Part shown: piece by piece, positions 1 through 8,561 of the stretch
How the letters are laid out: the number at the start of each line of letters is the position of its first letter
How positions within the stretch are numbered: the first letter of the stretch is position 1
Source of the DNA: Sporosarcina ureae DSM 2281
GTDB lineage: Bacteria > Bacillota > Bacilli > Bacillales_A > Planococcaceae
Direction of reading: 5' to 3'
Assembly (NCBI RefSeq): GCF_000425545.1
Contig: NZ_AUDQ01000002.1
Location: forward strand, 1-64,000
Length of the DNA: 64,000 nucleotides
Position numbers and translations under genes: made by a program
The notes under the pieces: model-generated
The model's database searches: none
Seen by the model: only the letters and a program-made list of their open reading frames with translations
Told to the model about the DNA's origin: nothing

Positions 1-220
1 ACTCGAAAGTTCTGGCCCATGACCGAAGGTATATTGTTTACCTATCGGTTGATCAAAACGATATATTTCATTTGCACGATACCATCTCATCCAGGTTTCA
101 ATCTGGGATTTATTTTTGACTCCGTGCTTCTCCATAATTTCTTTAGTTGTTAATTCCCCACTCAATTTATCTTTGACAACTGCCCATTTTACTTCGCTTG
201 AATATACATTTTTTGCCCAC
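1..220 (-). pseudogene. IS3-type transposase OrfA, apparently frameshifted at the start, cut by window edge
   Basis: A strong SD (GGAGGTG, about 228-234) lies 9 bases before a GTG at 220-218. From that GTG the frame stops after 17 codons. The transposase frame, beginning AKNVYSSEVKWAVVKD, is offset by one base and has no usable start upstream. Removing one G from the GTGGG at 216-220 would join the start to the frame. The simplest reading is a one-base insertion that inactivates OrfA. A sequencing error is the alternative. The encoded domain is a DNA-binding helix-turn-helix that recognises the IS ends. Confidence 0.5.
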
Positions 221-288
221 GCAAAAACACCTCCGTTGTAAGTACTTTTTACAAGTGTACCACTTCGAAGGTGTTTTATATTGTCTCA
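1..288 (-). mobile_element. Left-truncated IS3-family (IS150-like) insertion sequence end
   Basis: The minus strand encodes the N-terminal helix-turn-helix part of an IS3-type OrfA, with motifs such as SSEVKWAVV and KSQIETWMRWY. The putative IS end lies near 270-288, where the minus strand begins TGAGACAATATAAAACACC. The other end and the DDE transposase (OrfB) lie outside the window, so terminal repeats and target duplication cannot be tested. The element abuts the 3' end of the glycine betaine operon. Confidence 0.6.
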
Positions 289-336
289 AAAATTTAGGTT
301 AGCCCATGGGCACGATGCCCATTCTTCCCTTTTTTG

Positions 337-1578
337 TTATTCAGCTACTTTAACTGTTTCGACTGGATTAATTAGTGTCTCCTCTTCTTCATCATCAGCG
401 GAGTTGCTAATTATGCTTGAAAGTACATGAACCCGTAAAATAATACCTTCAATTCGGTTCGTTTCATCTATAACAACAAGTGGGTATTTCGAATCTAGTA
501 CACGGGGAATTATGTCTTGTACATATTCCTCAGGAGTAGCGGTCAATACATCAGTTGTCATCACTTCATCTAATGTTTTTTTGTTTTTCACGCCTTCAAT
601 CGCACAGTCGATTGTTACTAAGCCAAGCAACTGTCGTTCACGATTCGTAATGAAGACACTAGAAATACCGTTTTCCTTCATATTTTTGATTGCGACATGC
701 AAACCATCTTTACCGTTCATAACACTTAACGGTTTTGACATGATATTCATAGCTTGTAACACTTTCGAACGGTCGATTTCACGAGTGAAGTCCATAATAT
801 AATCGTTTGCAGGTGTTTCTAATAACTCTTCCGGGGTACCGATTTGCTCTACGTGACCATCTTTCATAACCGCCACGCGGTCACCAATACGGAATGCTTC
901 GTTGACATCATGTGTGATGAAGATGATCGTTTTTTGAAGACGTGTTTGAATATCCAAAAGTTCCATTTGCATCTCTCTGCGAATAAGCGGATCGAGCGCA
1001 CTGAATGGCTCGTCCATTAATAGAATATCGGGATCATTTGTCAAAGCACGTGCAATACCGACACGCTGCCGCATACCGCCTGACAATTCATCAGGATATT
1101 GATTTTCATACCCTTTCAGACCGACCGTCTCAATATGTTTTTGTGCGATATTGCGACGCTCACTCTTCGATAGTCCGCGAATTTCTAGACCGTATTCAAT
1201 GTTTTCTATAACGGTCCTATGGCTGAATAAACCAAAATGCTGGAAGACCATTGCGATTTTCTTCTGACGGTAAAATTTCAATTGTTCTTTATTGTACTTG
1301 ACAATATTCTCACCATCTACATAAATTGCACCTGACGTAGGCTTGTTCAACAAGTTGAAGCAACGGATCAGTGTTGATTTACCACTTCCAGATAGCCCCA
1401 TAATTACAAAAGTTTCACCTTCCATGATTTCCATGTTGGCATTATAGACACCTACTGTATGTCCAGTCTTTTCAAGGATTTCCCGCTTAGTAGTTCCTTT
1501 TTCGATCATAGGAATGACTTTCTTCGGGCGAGGACCAAAGATCTTGGTGACATTTTCTACTTTAAGTTTAACGGTCAT
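337..1578 (-). CDS. opuAA: Glycine betaine/proline ABC transporter ATP-binding protein
   Basis: ATPase subunit of a compatible-solute importer, working at the inner face of the membrane with the OpuAB permease. The 413-residue protein has Walker A (GLSGSGKST, about residue 61), the ABC signature LSGGMRQR (about 165) and Walker B ILLMDEPFSALD (about 185). Two C-terminal CBS domains (about 275-395) are the usual sensor of ionic strength in this family. It is the last gene of the operon. Its ATG overlaps the opuAB stop by four bases, and its SD (GGGAGGAG) lies inside opuAB. Assignment to the OpuA/ProV family is firm; the exact substrate range is inferred. Confidence 0.93.
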   Translation of the reverse strand: MTVKLKVENVTKIFGPRPKKVIPMIEKGTTKREILEKTGHTVGVYNANMEIMEGETFVIMGLSGSGKSTLIRCFNLLNKPTSGAIYVDGENIVKYNKEQLKFYRQKKIAMVFQHFGLFSHRTVIENIEYGLEIRGLSKSERRNIAQKHIETVGLKGYENQYPDELSGGMRQRVGIARALTNDPDILLMDEPFSALDPLIRREMQMELLDIQTRLQKTIIFITHDVNEAFRIGDRVAVMKDGHVEQIGTPEELLETPANDYIMDFTREIDRSKVLQAMNIMSKPLSVMNGKDGLHVAIKNMKENGISSVFITNRERQLLGLVTIDCAIEGVKNKKTLDEVMTTDVLTATPEEYVQDIIPRVLDSKYPLVVIDETNRIEGIILRVHVLSSIISNSADDEEEETLINPVETVKVAE

Positions 1579-2435
1579 GCTGATCTCCTCCCTGTATTTT
1601 GTAGGCGGTTTGCTACTCCATTTGTTAAACGGTCAATAATAATCGCTAAGAACACGATACTGATACCTGCTTCGAATCCTAGTGAAATATTGATTTGGTT
1701 AATAGAGAATAGTACACGTTCACCCAAACCGTGAGCACCAACCATTGAACCAACAACAGCCATGGATAAGGCCATCATCGTCGTTTGGTTGATTCCTGCC
1801 ATCATAGTAGGCAATGCTTGTGGTAATTGTACTTTCATTAACATTTGGTTTCGAGAAGAGCCAAATGATTCTGCAGACTCAATCACTTCAGAATCAACGT
1901 TTCGAATACCAAGTTCTGTTAAACGGATCACTGGAGGTAACGCATAAATGATGGTCGCAATGATTGCGGGAACGTTCCCCAGAGGGAAAAAGAATATTAC
2001 GGGTATCAAGTAGACGAATGTAGGCATCGTCTGCATGGCATCCAATAGAGGACGCATGATGACGGAAAATGTTTTACTAAATGCCATTAAGATGCCGACT
2101 GGAATACCGATCGCAAGGGATAGTACAACTGAAATGACGATAATAGCAACTGTTGTCATCGTATCTTCCCATAAATTGAAGGATCCAATCAAAAAGATAA
2201 AGGCGGCAAACATAATACCGTTTAAAACGGAATTAAAATACCAACCAAGTAGGAAAACCACAATCATGATGGCCCACCAAGGTGTAGCGAGTAAAGTTGT
2301 TTCAATCGTTCGGATTGTAGTGGAGGCAATAGTGAAGATGAAATCAAATAGCCAGCCAAAGTTCATTGCAAGAAAATCAATAAACTTTTCTACATAATCT
2401 CCTATAGGTATTCTGACGTTAGGGAATTCATTCAT
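1575..2435 (-). CDS. opuAB: Glycine betaine ABC transporter permease
   Basis: Membrane subunit that forms the betaine channel. The 286-residue protein has about six to eight hydrophobic segments. The permease core starts near residue 90, and the family coupling motif EAGISIVFLAIIIDR lies near the C-terminus, typical of OpuAB/ProW. It sits between the binding-protein gene (112 bp upstream, with an intervening terminator-like hairpin) and opuAA (4-bp overlap). The ATG is preceded by only a weak SD, so expression may depend on transcript read-through from opuAC. Confidence 0.92.
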   Translation of the reverse strand: MNEFPNVRIPIGDYVEKFIDFLAMNFGWLFDFIFTIASTTIRTIETTLLATPWWAIMIVVFLLGWYFNSVLNGIMFAAFIFLIGSFNLWEDTMTTVAIIVISVVLSLAIGIPVGILMAFSKTFSVIMRPLLDAMQTMPTFVYLIPVIFFFPLGNVPAIIATIIYALPPVIRLTELGIRNVDSEVIESAESFGSSRNQMLMKVQLPQALPTMMAGINQTTMMALSMAVVGSMVGAHGLGERVLFSINQINISLGFEAGISIVFLAIIIDRLTNGVANRLQNTGRRSA

Positions 2436-2500
2436 AGGCAGTAAGCTAGGACGTACTAGCTTGTCCCTCTCTTTCTCTACTTTTAGTATTCGTGCAAATT

Positions 2501-2529
2501 AAAAAGGGTGGAGCGGAAAGCGTCCACCC
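2501..2529 (-). terminator. Intrinsic terminator/attenuator between opuAC and opuAB
   Basis: On the minus strand a GGGTGGA/TCCACCC stem (2529-2523 with 2512-2506) is followed by five Ts. It lies directly after opuAC and before opuAB, so it should cut part of the transcripts and give more binding protein than membrane components. A 3'-stabilising hairpin is the alternative. Confidence 0.7.
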
Positions 2530-2546
2530 GGAAAATCTATAATGTA

Positions 2547-3539
2547 TTACAGTGCTGCTTTTACTTTTTTAGCAACATCTTCAGGCACCCATGAAGTCCA
2601 AAGTTCTTCATTTTCTTTCATGAACCACTTTGCAGTATCTTCTGGGCTAGCTTCATTTTCACCCATATATTTTAATGCATCTTCTGTTAAAGCACTGCTA
2701 GTTTCGTAATGGCTGAAGAACTCTACTACTTCAGGAGCTTGTGTTTTCAAGTCTTTATGGACACTGACGTAGACATCATTAGGAGGGAATTCACCAGACT
2801 TATCTTTATCCCAAGCCTCTTGATCAAATGGCTCGTCTTCTAAAAGTGTTAAGTCATATGTTGCAGTGACCCAAGTAGGTGACCAGTAATACCCAACCCA
2901 AGGCTCACCTTTTTTATATGCGCTAGCTAAGTCCGCTACGATAGATGAGTCAGAACCTGGAGCTAAATACGTAAACTTTTCATTTAATCCATAAGTAGTT
3001 AACTTTTCATCTAAGTGTTTACTAACTATCCAGCTAGATGGTGCACCGATGATCCGTCCCTTATCCTTGTTTTCAGGATCTTGGAATAGTTCGGGATACA
3101 TTTCTAAGTCTTTTACTGTTTTCAAATCCGGAGCTACTGCCTCAATATTACGCTCTGGATCGCCTTTAATAACGTATGTAGGGACATACAGGCCTTGTGA
3201 GTTATCGTCGAAGTTTGTTGAAACGGATTCAATGTCTCCACTGTCGATTGCTTTTGTATACGCGTCACCCAAGTTATCAGACCAAACTTCTGTATAAACG
3301 TGTAGATCACCTTGCTGTAACGCTTGCAATGTTGCAGAAGAAGTACCGTTTACTATTTCCGTATCATAGCCGTAGCCTTCTTCTAAAATGATTTGTGCAA
3401 TGCCGTTGTGGAATCGAATACTATCCCATCCTGCATCTGCTAGTTTAATTGTACTAATGGAATCTTTGCTGTCATTGTTACCACACGCAGTTAATAGTAG
3501 TAATGTAAAGACAGATAAAAATAACATAAACTTTCTCAA
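2547..3539 (-). CDS. opuAC: Glycine betaine-binding lipoprotein
   Basis: Extracytoplasmic receptor for glycine betaine. The 330-residue protein starts with a lipoprotein signal peptide ending at a lipobox (LLLLTACGN, Cys about 19). The mature part belongs to the OpuAC/ProX substrate-binding family (PF04069), with Trp/His-rich stretches (DAGWDSIRFHNG, YYWSPTWV) that normally make the aromatic cage for the trimethylammonium group. It is the first gene of the operon here; in Bacillus subtilis opuA the order is AA-AB-AC. A fair SD (GAAAGGG) precedes the ATG. Confidence 0.92.
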   Translation of the reverse strand: MRKFMLFLSVFTLLLLTACGNNDSKDSISTIKLADAGWDSIRFHNGIAQIILEEGYGYDTEIVNGTSSATLQALQQGDLHVYTEVWSDNLGDAYTKAIDSGDIESVSTNFDDNSQGLYVPTYVIKGDPERNIEAVAPDLKTVKDLEMYPELFQDPENKDKGRIIGAPSSWIVSKHLDEKLTTYGLNEKFTYLAPGSDSSIVADLASAYKKGEPWVGYYWSPTWVTATYDLTLLEDEPFDQEAWDKDKSGEFPPNDVYVSVHKDLKTQAPEVVEFFSHYETSSALTEDALKYMGENEASPEDTAKWFMKENEELWTSWVPEDVAKKVKAAL

Positions 3540-4078
3540 AAAATCAAACCCTTTCTTTTTATAATTTTTTCATCACGAAATGCTGTTTTTTGCTCGGATC
3601 TCTTAAAATCAGACATAAGTTATAATATGCAGATAGTTCAAGAGATCAAGGAAAAACCATCATTATTCTCGCGATACTATTACATGAGTTTACAGGATAA
3701 TTAAATTAATATCAATTTAATTATTAAGAAAACTATCGGTTTCAAGCGCTTTTAAAGAGATATTCAGCTTCTTTTTATAATAAAAAAATCAATGACATTC
3801 GATTGATTATGGTGGGTATACTAAGGTGCTAACCTATAGGGGGTAAAGGTTCGTGCTTTGTCGAATCATAGGGGAAATGATAATATATAGTACGCTGACT
3901 GTGTATATAAAAGGAAATTTTATCGTGCAATATGTTTATTTATGCACTTTGGACAAATATTTGTAACAGTTTAAAAGGAATCGTCTTGATTTTTTGATTT
4001 TACTTTTAAGAAAATGATATAGTTATATGTACGAATGGAAAAATATTTAAATGTAACGTAAAAGGAGAACGGACCCAT
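3540..4078. other. Intergenic region between divergent opuAC and ctaB
   Basis: This 539-bp AT-rich region separates two divergent genes, and no ORF looks coding. It holds a candidate opuAC promoter (3622-3649, minus strand) and a short inverted repeat AATCAAT/ATTGATT (3787-3793 and 3802-3808). A weak GTGCA/TGCAC repeat lies around 3925-3950. The ctaB SD (AAAGGAG) is at 4060-4066. Operator function of the repeats is only a possibility. Confidence 0.5.
3622..3649 (-). promoter_or_regulatory. Candidate sigma-A promoter of the opuAC-AB-AA operon
   Basis: On the minus strand, TTGATC (3649-3644) and TATTAT (3627-3622) are separated by 16 bases. It lies about 85 bp upstream of the opuAC start. It is a sequence match only; osmotic control elements were not identified. 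Confidence 0.45.
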
Positions 4079-4990
4079 ATGACGAAAGAAGCCCATGTTG
4101 TTTCGAGTACGACTCAAAGCCGCTCGGCGTCTACCTTCTTCTCGGATATTAAATCATTAGTTAAAGGACCTGTACTAATCGCGAATGTCTTTCCGGTTTT
4201 TACGGGGTTTTGGTTGGCACTATATTTTTCAGGTATGACACTTACAGGTAACTGGGGTGTGTTTCTGCTAACCATGATAGGTAGCACCTTTTTAGTTGCA
4301 GGTGCACTTGTAATGAATAACTGGTTTGATTCTGATATTGATACGGTGATGGAGAGAACGAAAAAACGTCCGACTGTGACAGGAAGTTTTGCTTTGAAAA
4401 CCGTATTAAAAACCGGTTTGATATTATCGGGGATTGGCATGTTATTATTATTATTCACTACTTTAGAAGCGGCGATTTATGCATTTATCGGATGGTTTAC
4501 GTATGTAATACCCTATACCATGTGGTCTAAACGTAAATATACATTAAATACAGTCATTGGTAGTGTGTCGGGAGCAGTAACTCCCCTCATAGGATGGGCA
4601 GCTATTATGTCGGCGGATCATATCGTACCTATTGTTTTGGTTGCTATACTATTCATTTGGCAAATGCCTCATACATTTGCAATTGCTATGAAAAAGTACA
4701 AAGATTATAGCGCGGCTAACGTAGCGATGTTGCCTGTTGTTTATGGTTTTAATTTCACTAAGCGCCAAATGTTGGTTTATGTATTATGTTTATTGCCGTT
4801 ACCGTTTTTATTAACGATGTTCGGTACTACTTTCATTATCATCGCGACATTGATGAACCTTGGATATATTGCGGCTAGTATCTACGGGTTTTATGCAAAA
4901 GATGATTATAAGTGGGCTAACTTCATGTTCTTATATTCAGTCAATTACATGACGCTATTATTTGGTATGATGATTCTTTGGACTTTTTAG
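4079..4990 (+). CDS. ctaB: Protoheme IX farnesyltransferase (heme O synthase)
   Basis: Integral membrane prenyltransferase that adds a farnesyl group to heme B to make heme O for terminal oxidases. The 303-residue UbiA-family protein has about eight or nine membrane segments. The prenyl-diphosphate/Mg-binding motif is NNWFDSDIDTVMERTKKRP (about residues 79-97), and the second polar loop is near KKYKDYSAANVAML. The ATG has a clear SD (AAAGGAG). It stands alone, with no ctaA or cytochrome oxidase genes in the window, and a strong terminator follows. Confidence 0.95.
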   Translation: MTKEAHVVSSTTQSRSASTFFSDIKSLVKGPVLIANVFPVFTGFWLALYFSGMTLTGNWGVFLLTMIGSTFLVAGALVMNNWFDSDIDTVMERTKKRPTVTGSFALKTVLKTGLILSGIGMLLLLFTTLEAAIYAFIGWFTYVIPYTMWSKRKYTLNTVIGSVSGAVTPLIGWAAIMSADHIVPIVLVAILFIWQMPHTFAIAMKKYKDYSAANVAMLPVVYGFNFTKRQMLVYVLCLLPLPFLLTMFGTTFIIIATLMNLGYIAASIYGFYAKDDYKWANFMFLYSVNYMTLLFGMMILWTF

Positions 4991-4997
4991 TGAATAC

Positions 4998-5041
4998 AAA
5001 AAAGACTTCCTTTCACACGATGTGAAAGAGAAGTCTTTTTT
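4998..5041 (+). terminator. Rho-independent terminator after ctaB
   Basis: A long stem of about 18 bp (AAAAGACTTC-CTTTCACA with TGTGAAAG-A-GAAGTCTTTT) with a CGA loop and a T-run, eight bases after the stop codon. Confidence 0.9.
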
Positions 5042-5127
5042 ATGTTAGAATTATTGAGAAGTTTGAAAAGTCAGGATTAAATCATGCGATAGATAACAAT
5101 GAACGACAGATATTAGGAGGCGTCTTA

Positions 5128-6255
5128 ATGAATGAGCAAGTACAGTTACTGAAGCCGAAACTAGATGAAGTGTTTGCGCATTTACACAGTCATCCGGAAG
5201 TCAGTTGGAAGGAAACGGAAACAACAACTTACTTGAAAGAATTTCTTGAGAGTGAAGGATTTCATGTGAATGTATTTGATGGAATAACAGGTTTATCCGT
5301 GACGATTGGTGAAGGTAAGCCAGTAGTCGGATTACGCGTGGATATAGATGCATTGTGGCAAGAAGTAGATGGTGTTTATCAAGCGAATCACTCATGCGGA
5401 CATGATGGACATATGACCATGGGAATTGGCGCCTTGCTTATGGCAAAAGAGCGTGGTATTCCTCAAAAAGGAACATTGAAAGTATTCTTCCAGCCAGCAG
5501 AAGAGAAGGGCGAAGGTGCTTTAGCTGTTCTTGAGCAGGGATTGATCGATGATATCGATTACTTATTTGGCGTTCATGTACGGGCTGCAGATGAAATGGC
5601 GGACGGTTACTCCGCTGCTTCACTGCGTCACGGGGCGGCGAAGATGATTAGTGGAACGATAAAGGGGACGGAAGCACATGGCGCAAGGCCACATCAAGGA
5701 AAGAATGCTATCGAGATTGGTGCTTCGTTAGTGGGAGGCTTGCAGTCCATACATTGTAATCCGATGGTTTCCCATACAGCAAAGATGACGATGTTCCAAG
5801 CGGGAGGCGAATCCGCAAATATTATTCCAGGAAACGCGAAATTCAGTTTGGATTTACGTGCCCAAGAAAATGGTGTCATGGACGAATTATATGAACAAGT
5901 GGAACGTGTAATTCAAGCGGTTGAAAGACAATACGATGTAGAAATTAACTATAAAATAATGGCGGAAATGGTCGCAGCGGAAGTAGATGCCGAAGCGGAA
6001 GATCTTATGTATCAGGCGATTGTTAAAGTAATTGGCGAAGAGAAGGCTACACGTACTGTCGTCACACCCGGAGGAGAAGATTTTCACTTTTATTCTGTCC
6101 GCCGACCGAGTGTCAAAAGTACAATGCTTGGATTGGGATGTGGCTTAACACCAGGACTTCACCATCCATATATGACGTTTAATCAAGATGCATTGGCAAC
6201 AGGAGTCGAAATTTTGACAACTGCCATCGAATTAACATTCCAATCTAAAAAATAG
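5128..6255 (+). CDS. M20-family amidohydrolase, probable N-acyl-L-amino acid deacylase
   Basis: Zinc-dependent deacylase of 375 residues (M20D/aminoacylase type). Metal-ligand motifs are HSHPEVSW (about 18), DIDALW (about 72), SCGHDGH (about 89), EEKGEGA (about 124) and the C-terminal HHPYMTFN. The dimerisation domain occupies about residues 175-290. It is the first gene of a tight operon with a GNAT acyltransferase (11 bp downstream) and an N-acylamino acid racemase. In Geobacillus kaustophilus the same trio converts D- to L-amino acids through N-succinyl intermediates, the M20 enzyme removing the acyl group from the L-form. That role is inferred from context; by sequence alone it could be a general aminoacylase. 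Confidence 0.85.
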   Translation: MNEQVQLLKPKLDEVFAHLHSHPEVSWKETETTTYLKEFLESEGFHVNVFDGITGLSVTIGEGKPVVGLRVDIDALWQEVDGVYQANHSCGHDGHMTMGIGALLMAKERGIPQKGTLKVFFQPAEEKGEGALAVLEQGLIDDIDYLFGVHVRAADEMADGYSAASLRHGAAKMISGTIKGTEAHGARPHQGKNAIEIGASLVGGLQSIHCNPMVSHTAKMTMFQAGGESANIIPGNAKFSLDLRAQENGVMDELYEQVERVIQAVERQYDVEINYKIMAEMVAAEVDAEAEDLMYQAIVKVIGEEKATRTVVTPGGEDFHFYSVRRPSVKSTMLGLGCGLTPGLHHPYMTFNQDALATGVEILTTAIELTFQSKK

Positions 6256-6266
6256 AAGGTGACAGT

Positions 6267-7109
6267 ATGAGGAAGGATATAAAAGTTAGAAAAGTGACAG
6301 CTATCGAAGACATTTATTCCGTACAAAAACTTGAGAAGCGGATTTGGGGAATGGAACCTATTCCTGTCCATCAAACCATCACTGCAGTCAAAAATGGTGG
6401 CTTAATTGTCGGAGCATTTCTAGAAAATCGTTTGATTGGCTATTCCTATAGCTTTGCAGGATATTCAAAAGGGGAAGTATATCTATGCTCTCACATGCTT
6501 GCGGTAGATGAAGAATTTCAAATGATGGGCATTGGTAAGCTTTTAAAAGAAGAACAACTTCGTCTGGCGCGGGAAATGGGATATCGATTAATCGTCTGGA
6601 CATTCGATCCACTCGAAAGTCGCAACGCCTACTTAAATACTGCGAAGTTATACGGTGTGTGTTATGACTATATAGTTAATTGCTATGGGAGTATGGACGA
6701 TGGGTTAAACAAAGGCTTACCGACTGATCGTTTTCAAGTGGCCTGGTGGATTGATAGTCCGCGTGTGTTGGAGAAATGGCAACCTGATCTCACATATAGT
6801 CGTCCTTTTCAAATTCACTTGAGTGAAGATTCACACCCTGTCGTACTTTTGCTCGAAACGAATGATTGGCTGGAGGCAGAAGCGATAGAAGTGCCAGTAC
6901 CCAAACAAATTCAATTGTTGAAGAAAGAAAATCCGCAATTGGCCTATGAATGGCGAATGGAAACGAGAAATATATTTCAACAACTGTGTAATGAAGGGTT
7001 CGCTTTGGTCGATGTATGCAGAACAGAAGAACCTGTCCAGTACTATCGTTTCTGTAAACGATCCATCATTCCGTTGCAAAATGAAAGGAGCTTATCCAAT
7101 GAAAATTAA
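6267..7109 (+). CDS. GNAT-family N-acyltransferase, probable amino acid N-succinyltransferase
   Basis: A 280-residue protein with a GNAT fold in its first half. The acyl-CoA-binding loop is about residues 85-97 ([15 protein letters not shown]), followed by [17 protein letters not shown], typical of the COG3375 group. The second half has no motif I recognise. It sits between the M20 deacylase and the racemase, and its 3' end overlaps the racemase start by 11 bases. In the known D-amino acid pathway this position is filled by the enzyme that succinylates the D-amino acid from succinyl-CoA. Acyl donor and substrate are inferred. Confidence 0.78.
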   Translation: MRKDIKVRKVTAIEDIYSVQKLEKRIWGMEPIPVHQTITAVKNGGLIVGAFLENRLIGYSYSFAGYSKGEVYLCSHMLAVDEEFQMMGIGKLLKEEQLRLAREMGYRLIVWTFDPLESRNAYLNTAKLYGVCYDYIVNCYGSMDDGLNKGLPTDRFQVAWWIDSPRVLEKWQPDLTYSRPFQIHLSEDSHPVVLLLETNDWLEAEAIEVPVPKQIQLLKKENPQLAYEWRMETRNIFQQLCNEGFALVDVCRTEEPVQYYRFCKRSIIPLQNERSLSNEN

Positions 7110-8211
7110 CTCGATTACAATTCGTAGAATGAATATGACGATGAAACATCCATTTACAACAAGTTTCGGAACGATACAGCAGAAAGATTTCCTTTTGGCA
7201 ACTGTCACAGACGCGGACGGGCATGAGGGATGGGGAGAGTCGGTTGCGTTTACGGCACCTTGGTATAGTGAAGAAACGACCGAAACGACGATTCACATGC
7301 TGCGTGATTTCCTGATTCCTGCAGTGCTTGGCAAGACTATTTCACATCCCGATGAAGTAAGTGATTTATTTGGGCATATCCGCAAAAATAATATGGCTAA
7401 AGCGACAATTGAAGGGGCGATATGGGATGTATATGCGAAACATCACCATATGACGCTTGCCGCAGCACTCGGAGGGAAACGGCAACGTATTGAAGTAGGT
7501 ATCAGCATTGGAATTGAGGAACATGTTGAAGATTTATTGGCCAATATTAATGGATTTATAGAAGAGGGATATAAGCGCATTAAAGTGAAAATCAAACCTG
7601 GATATGACGTGGAAGTGATTCGTGCCATTCGAGAAGCCTATCCTGATGTACCGTTAATGGCAGATGCGAACTCTGCTTATACACTAGACGATGTAGAGTT
7701 GTTGAAAGAACTGGACCAGTTTAATTTAATGATGATTGAGCAGCCACTTGCTTCCGACGATATTATCGATCACGCAACACTACAAAAACAAATTAAGACA
7801 CCAATTTGTCTAGATGAAAGTATTCATTCGTTGGAAGATACGCGTAAAGCTATCGAACTGGGTAGTTGTAAAATTATTAACGTGAAAACTGGTAGAGTGG
7901 GTGGCTTGTCAGAAGCGAAGAAAATTCATGATTATTGTGCTACAAAAGGGATCGATGTATGGTGTGGCGGCATGCTGGAATCGGGTATTGGCCGAGCGCA
8001 AAACATAGCATTGACAACATTACCTAATTTCACGCTCCCTGGTGACACAGCGGGGTCTTCACGTTACTGGGAACAAGATATTATTACACCAGAAGTAGTG
8101 GCTAATGAAGGTTATATTACGGTTCCGACAGGAGATGGAATCGGATACATTCCAAACATGGAAGCAGTGGAACGATTTACAGTAGACAAATGGGTATTTT
8201 TATCTGAATAA
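7099..8211 (+). CDS. Enolase-superfamily N-succinylamino acid racemase / o-succinylbenzoate synthase-like
   Basis: A 371-residue member of the muconate-lactonising subgroup. Catalytic features are the KVKIKPG lysine pair (about 161-167), metal ligands in ADANSAY (about 188), MIEQPL (about 213) and CLDESIH (about 236), and the opposite-face lysine in NVKTGRVGG (about 260). These proteins can make o-succinylbenzoate (MenC) or racemise N-acylamino acids. No menaquinone gene is nearby, and the partners are an M20 deacylase and a GNAT enzyme, so racemase is the better call. The ATG at 7099 has an ideal SD (AAAGGAG, 7084-7090). Confidence 0.85.
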   Translation: MKINSITIRRMNMTMKHPFTTSFGTIQQKDFLLATVTDADGHEGWGESVAFTAPWYSEETTETTIHMLRDFLIPAVLGKTISHPDEVSDLFGHIRKNNMAKATIEGAIWDVYAKHHHMTLAAALGGKRQRIEVGISIGIEEHVEDLLANINGFIEEGYKRIKVKIKPGYDVEVIRAIREAYPDVPLMADANSAYTLDDVELLKELDQFNLMMIEQPLASDDIIDHATLQKQIKTPICLDESIHSLEDTRKAIELGSCKIINVKTGRVGGLSEAKKIHDYCATKGIDVWCGGMLESGIGRAQNIALTTLPNFTLPGDTAGSSRYWEQDIITPEVVANEGYITVPTGDGIGYIPNMEAVERFTVDKWVFLSE

Positions 8212-8222
8212 TTATTCAGTTG

Positions 8223-8252
8223 TTGTTATTTAGTCATCACATGTGCTAGACT
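8223..8252 (+). promoter_or_regulatory. Weak candidate promoter of the rib operon
   Basis: TTGTTA and TAGACT separated by 18 bases, just upstream of the FMN riboswitch. The match to consensus is modest; it is listed mainly because its position fits. Confidence 0.3.
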
Positions 8253-8271
8253 CTTAATTAATCGAATAAGT

Positions 8272-8415
8272 TTCCTTCGGGGCAGGGCGTAATTCCCTAC
8301 CGACGGTGATGAGCTTACAAGCTCTTAGTCCGTGACCCGGATGCTTTATATAAAGCAGAAGGTGGATTTGGTGAAACTCCAAAGCCGACAGTTAAAGTCT
8401 GGATGAGAGAAGGAA
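8272..8415 (+). ncRNA. FMN riboswitch (RFN element)
   Basis: Conserved RFN blocks appear in order: CTTCGGGGCAGGG, then AATTCCCTACCGACGGTGAT, then AGTCCGTGACCC, GGTGGATTTGGTGAAACTCC, and a closing AAAGTCTGGATGAGAGAAGG. It binds flavin mononucleotide and, through the terminator at 8483-8514, should switch off ribD-E-BA-H when flavin is abundant. Confidence 0.97.
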
Positions 8416-8482
8416 CAGTGCGTATATACTACATGTAATGATTTTTCATTACTGTTTATAACGTTTATTTAGTCATGGTTAC

Positions 8483-8514
8483 AAGCCCCGCATACTCTTT
8501 TGCGGGGCTTTTGT
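8483..8514 (+). terminator. Expression-platform terminator of the FMN riboswitch
   Basis: A ten-base stem AAGCCCCGCA/TGCGGGGCTT followed by Ts, between the aptamer and ribD. This is the usual transcription-termination arrangement. Confidence 0.9.
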
Positions 8515-8561
8515 ATGTAGAATTGTCACTAGAGGAATACCGTAAGTTGGAGTGTTGCTCA

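Noticed and set aside
7099-8211. menC (o-succinylbenzoate synthase) as first choice
   Set aside because: Sequence alone allows it, but there are no men genes nearby and the operon partners fit acylamino acid racemisation.
8475-8561. N-terminal extension of RibD by 29 residues
   Set aside because: It would be encoded inside the riboswitch terminator and does not fit the family; the ATG at 8562 has an SD.
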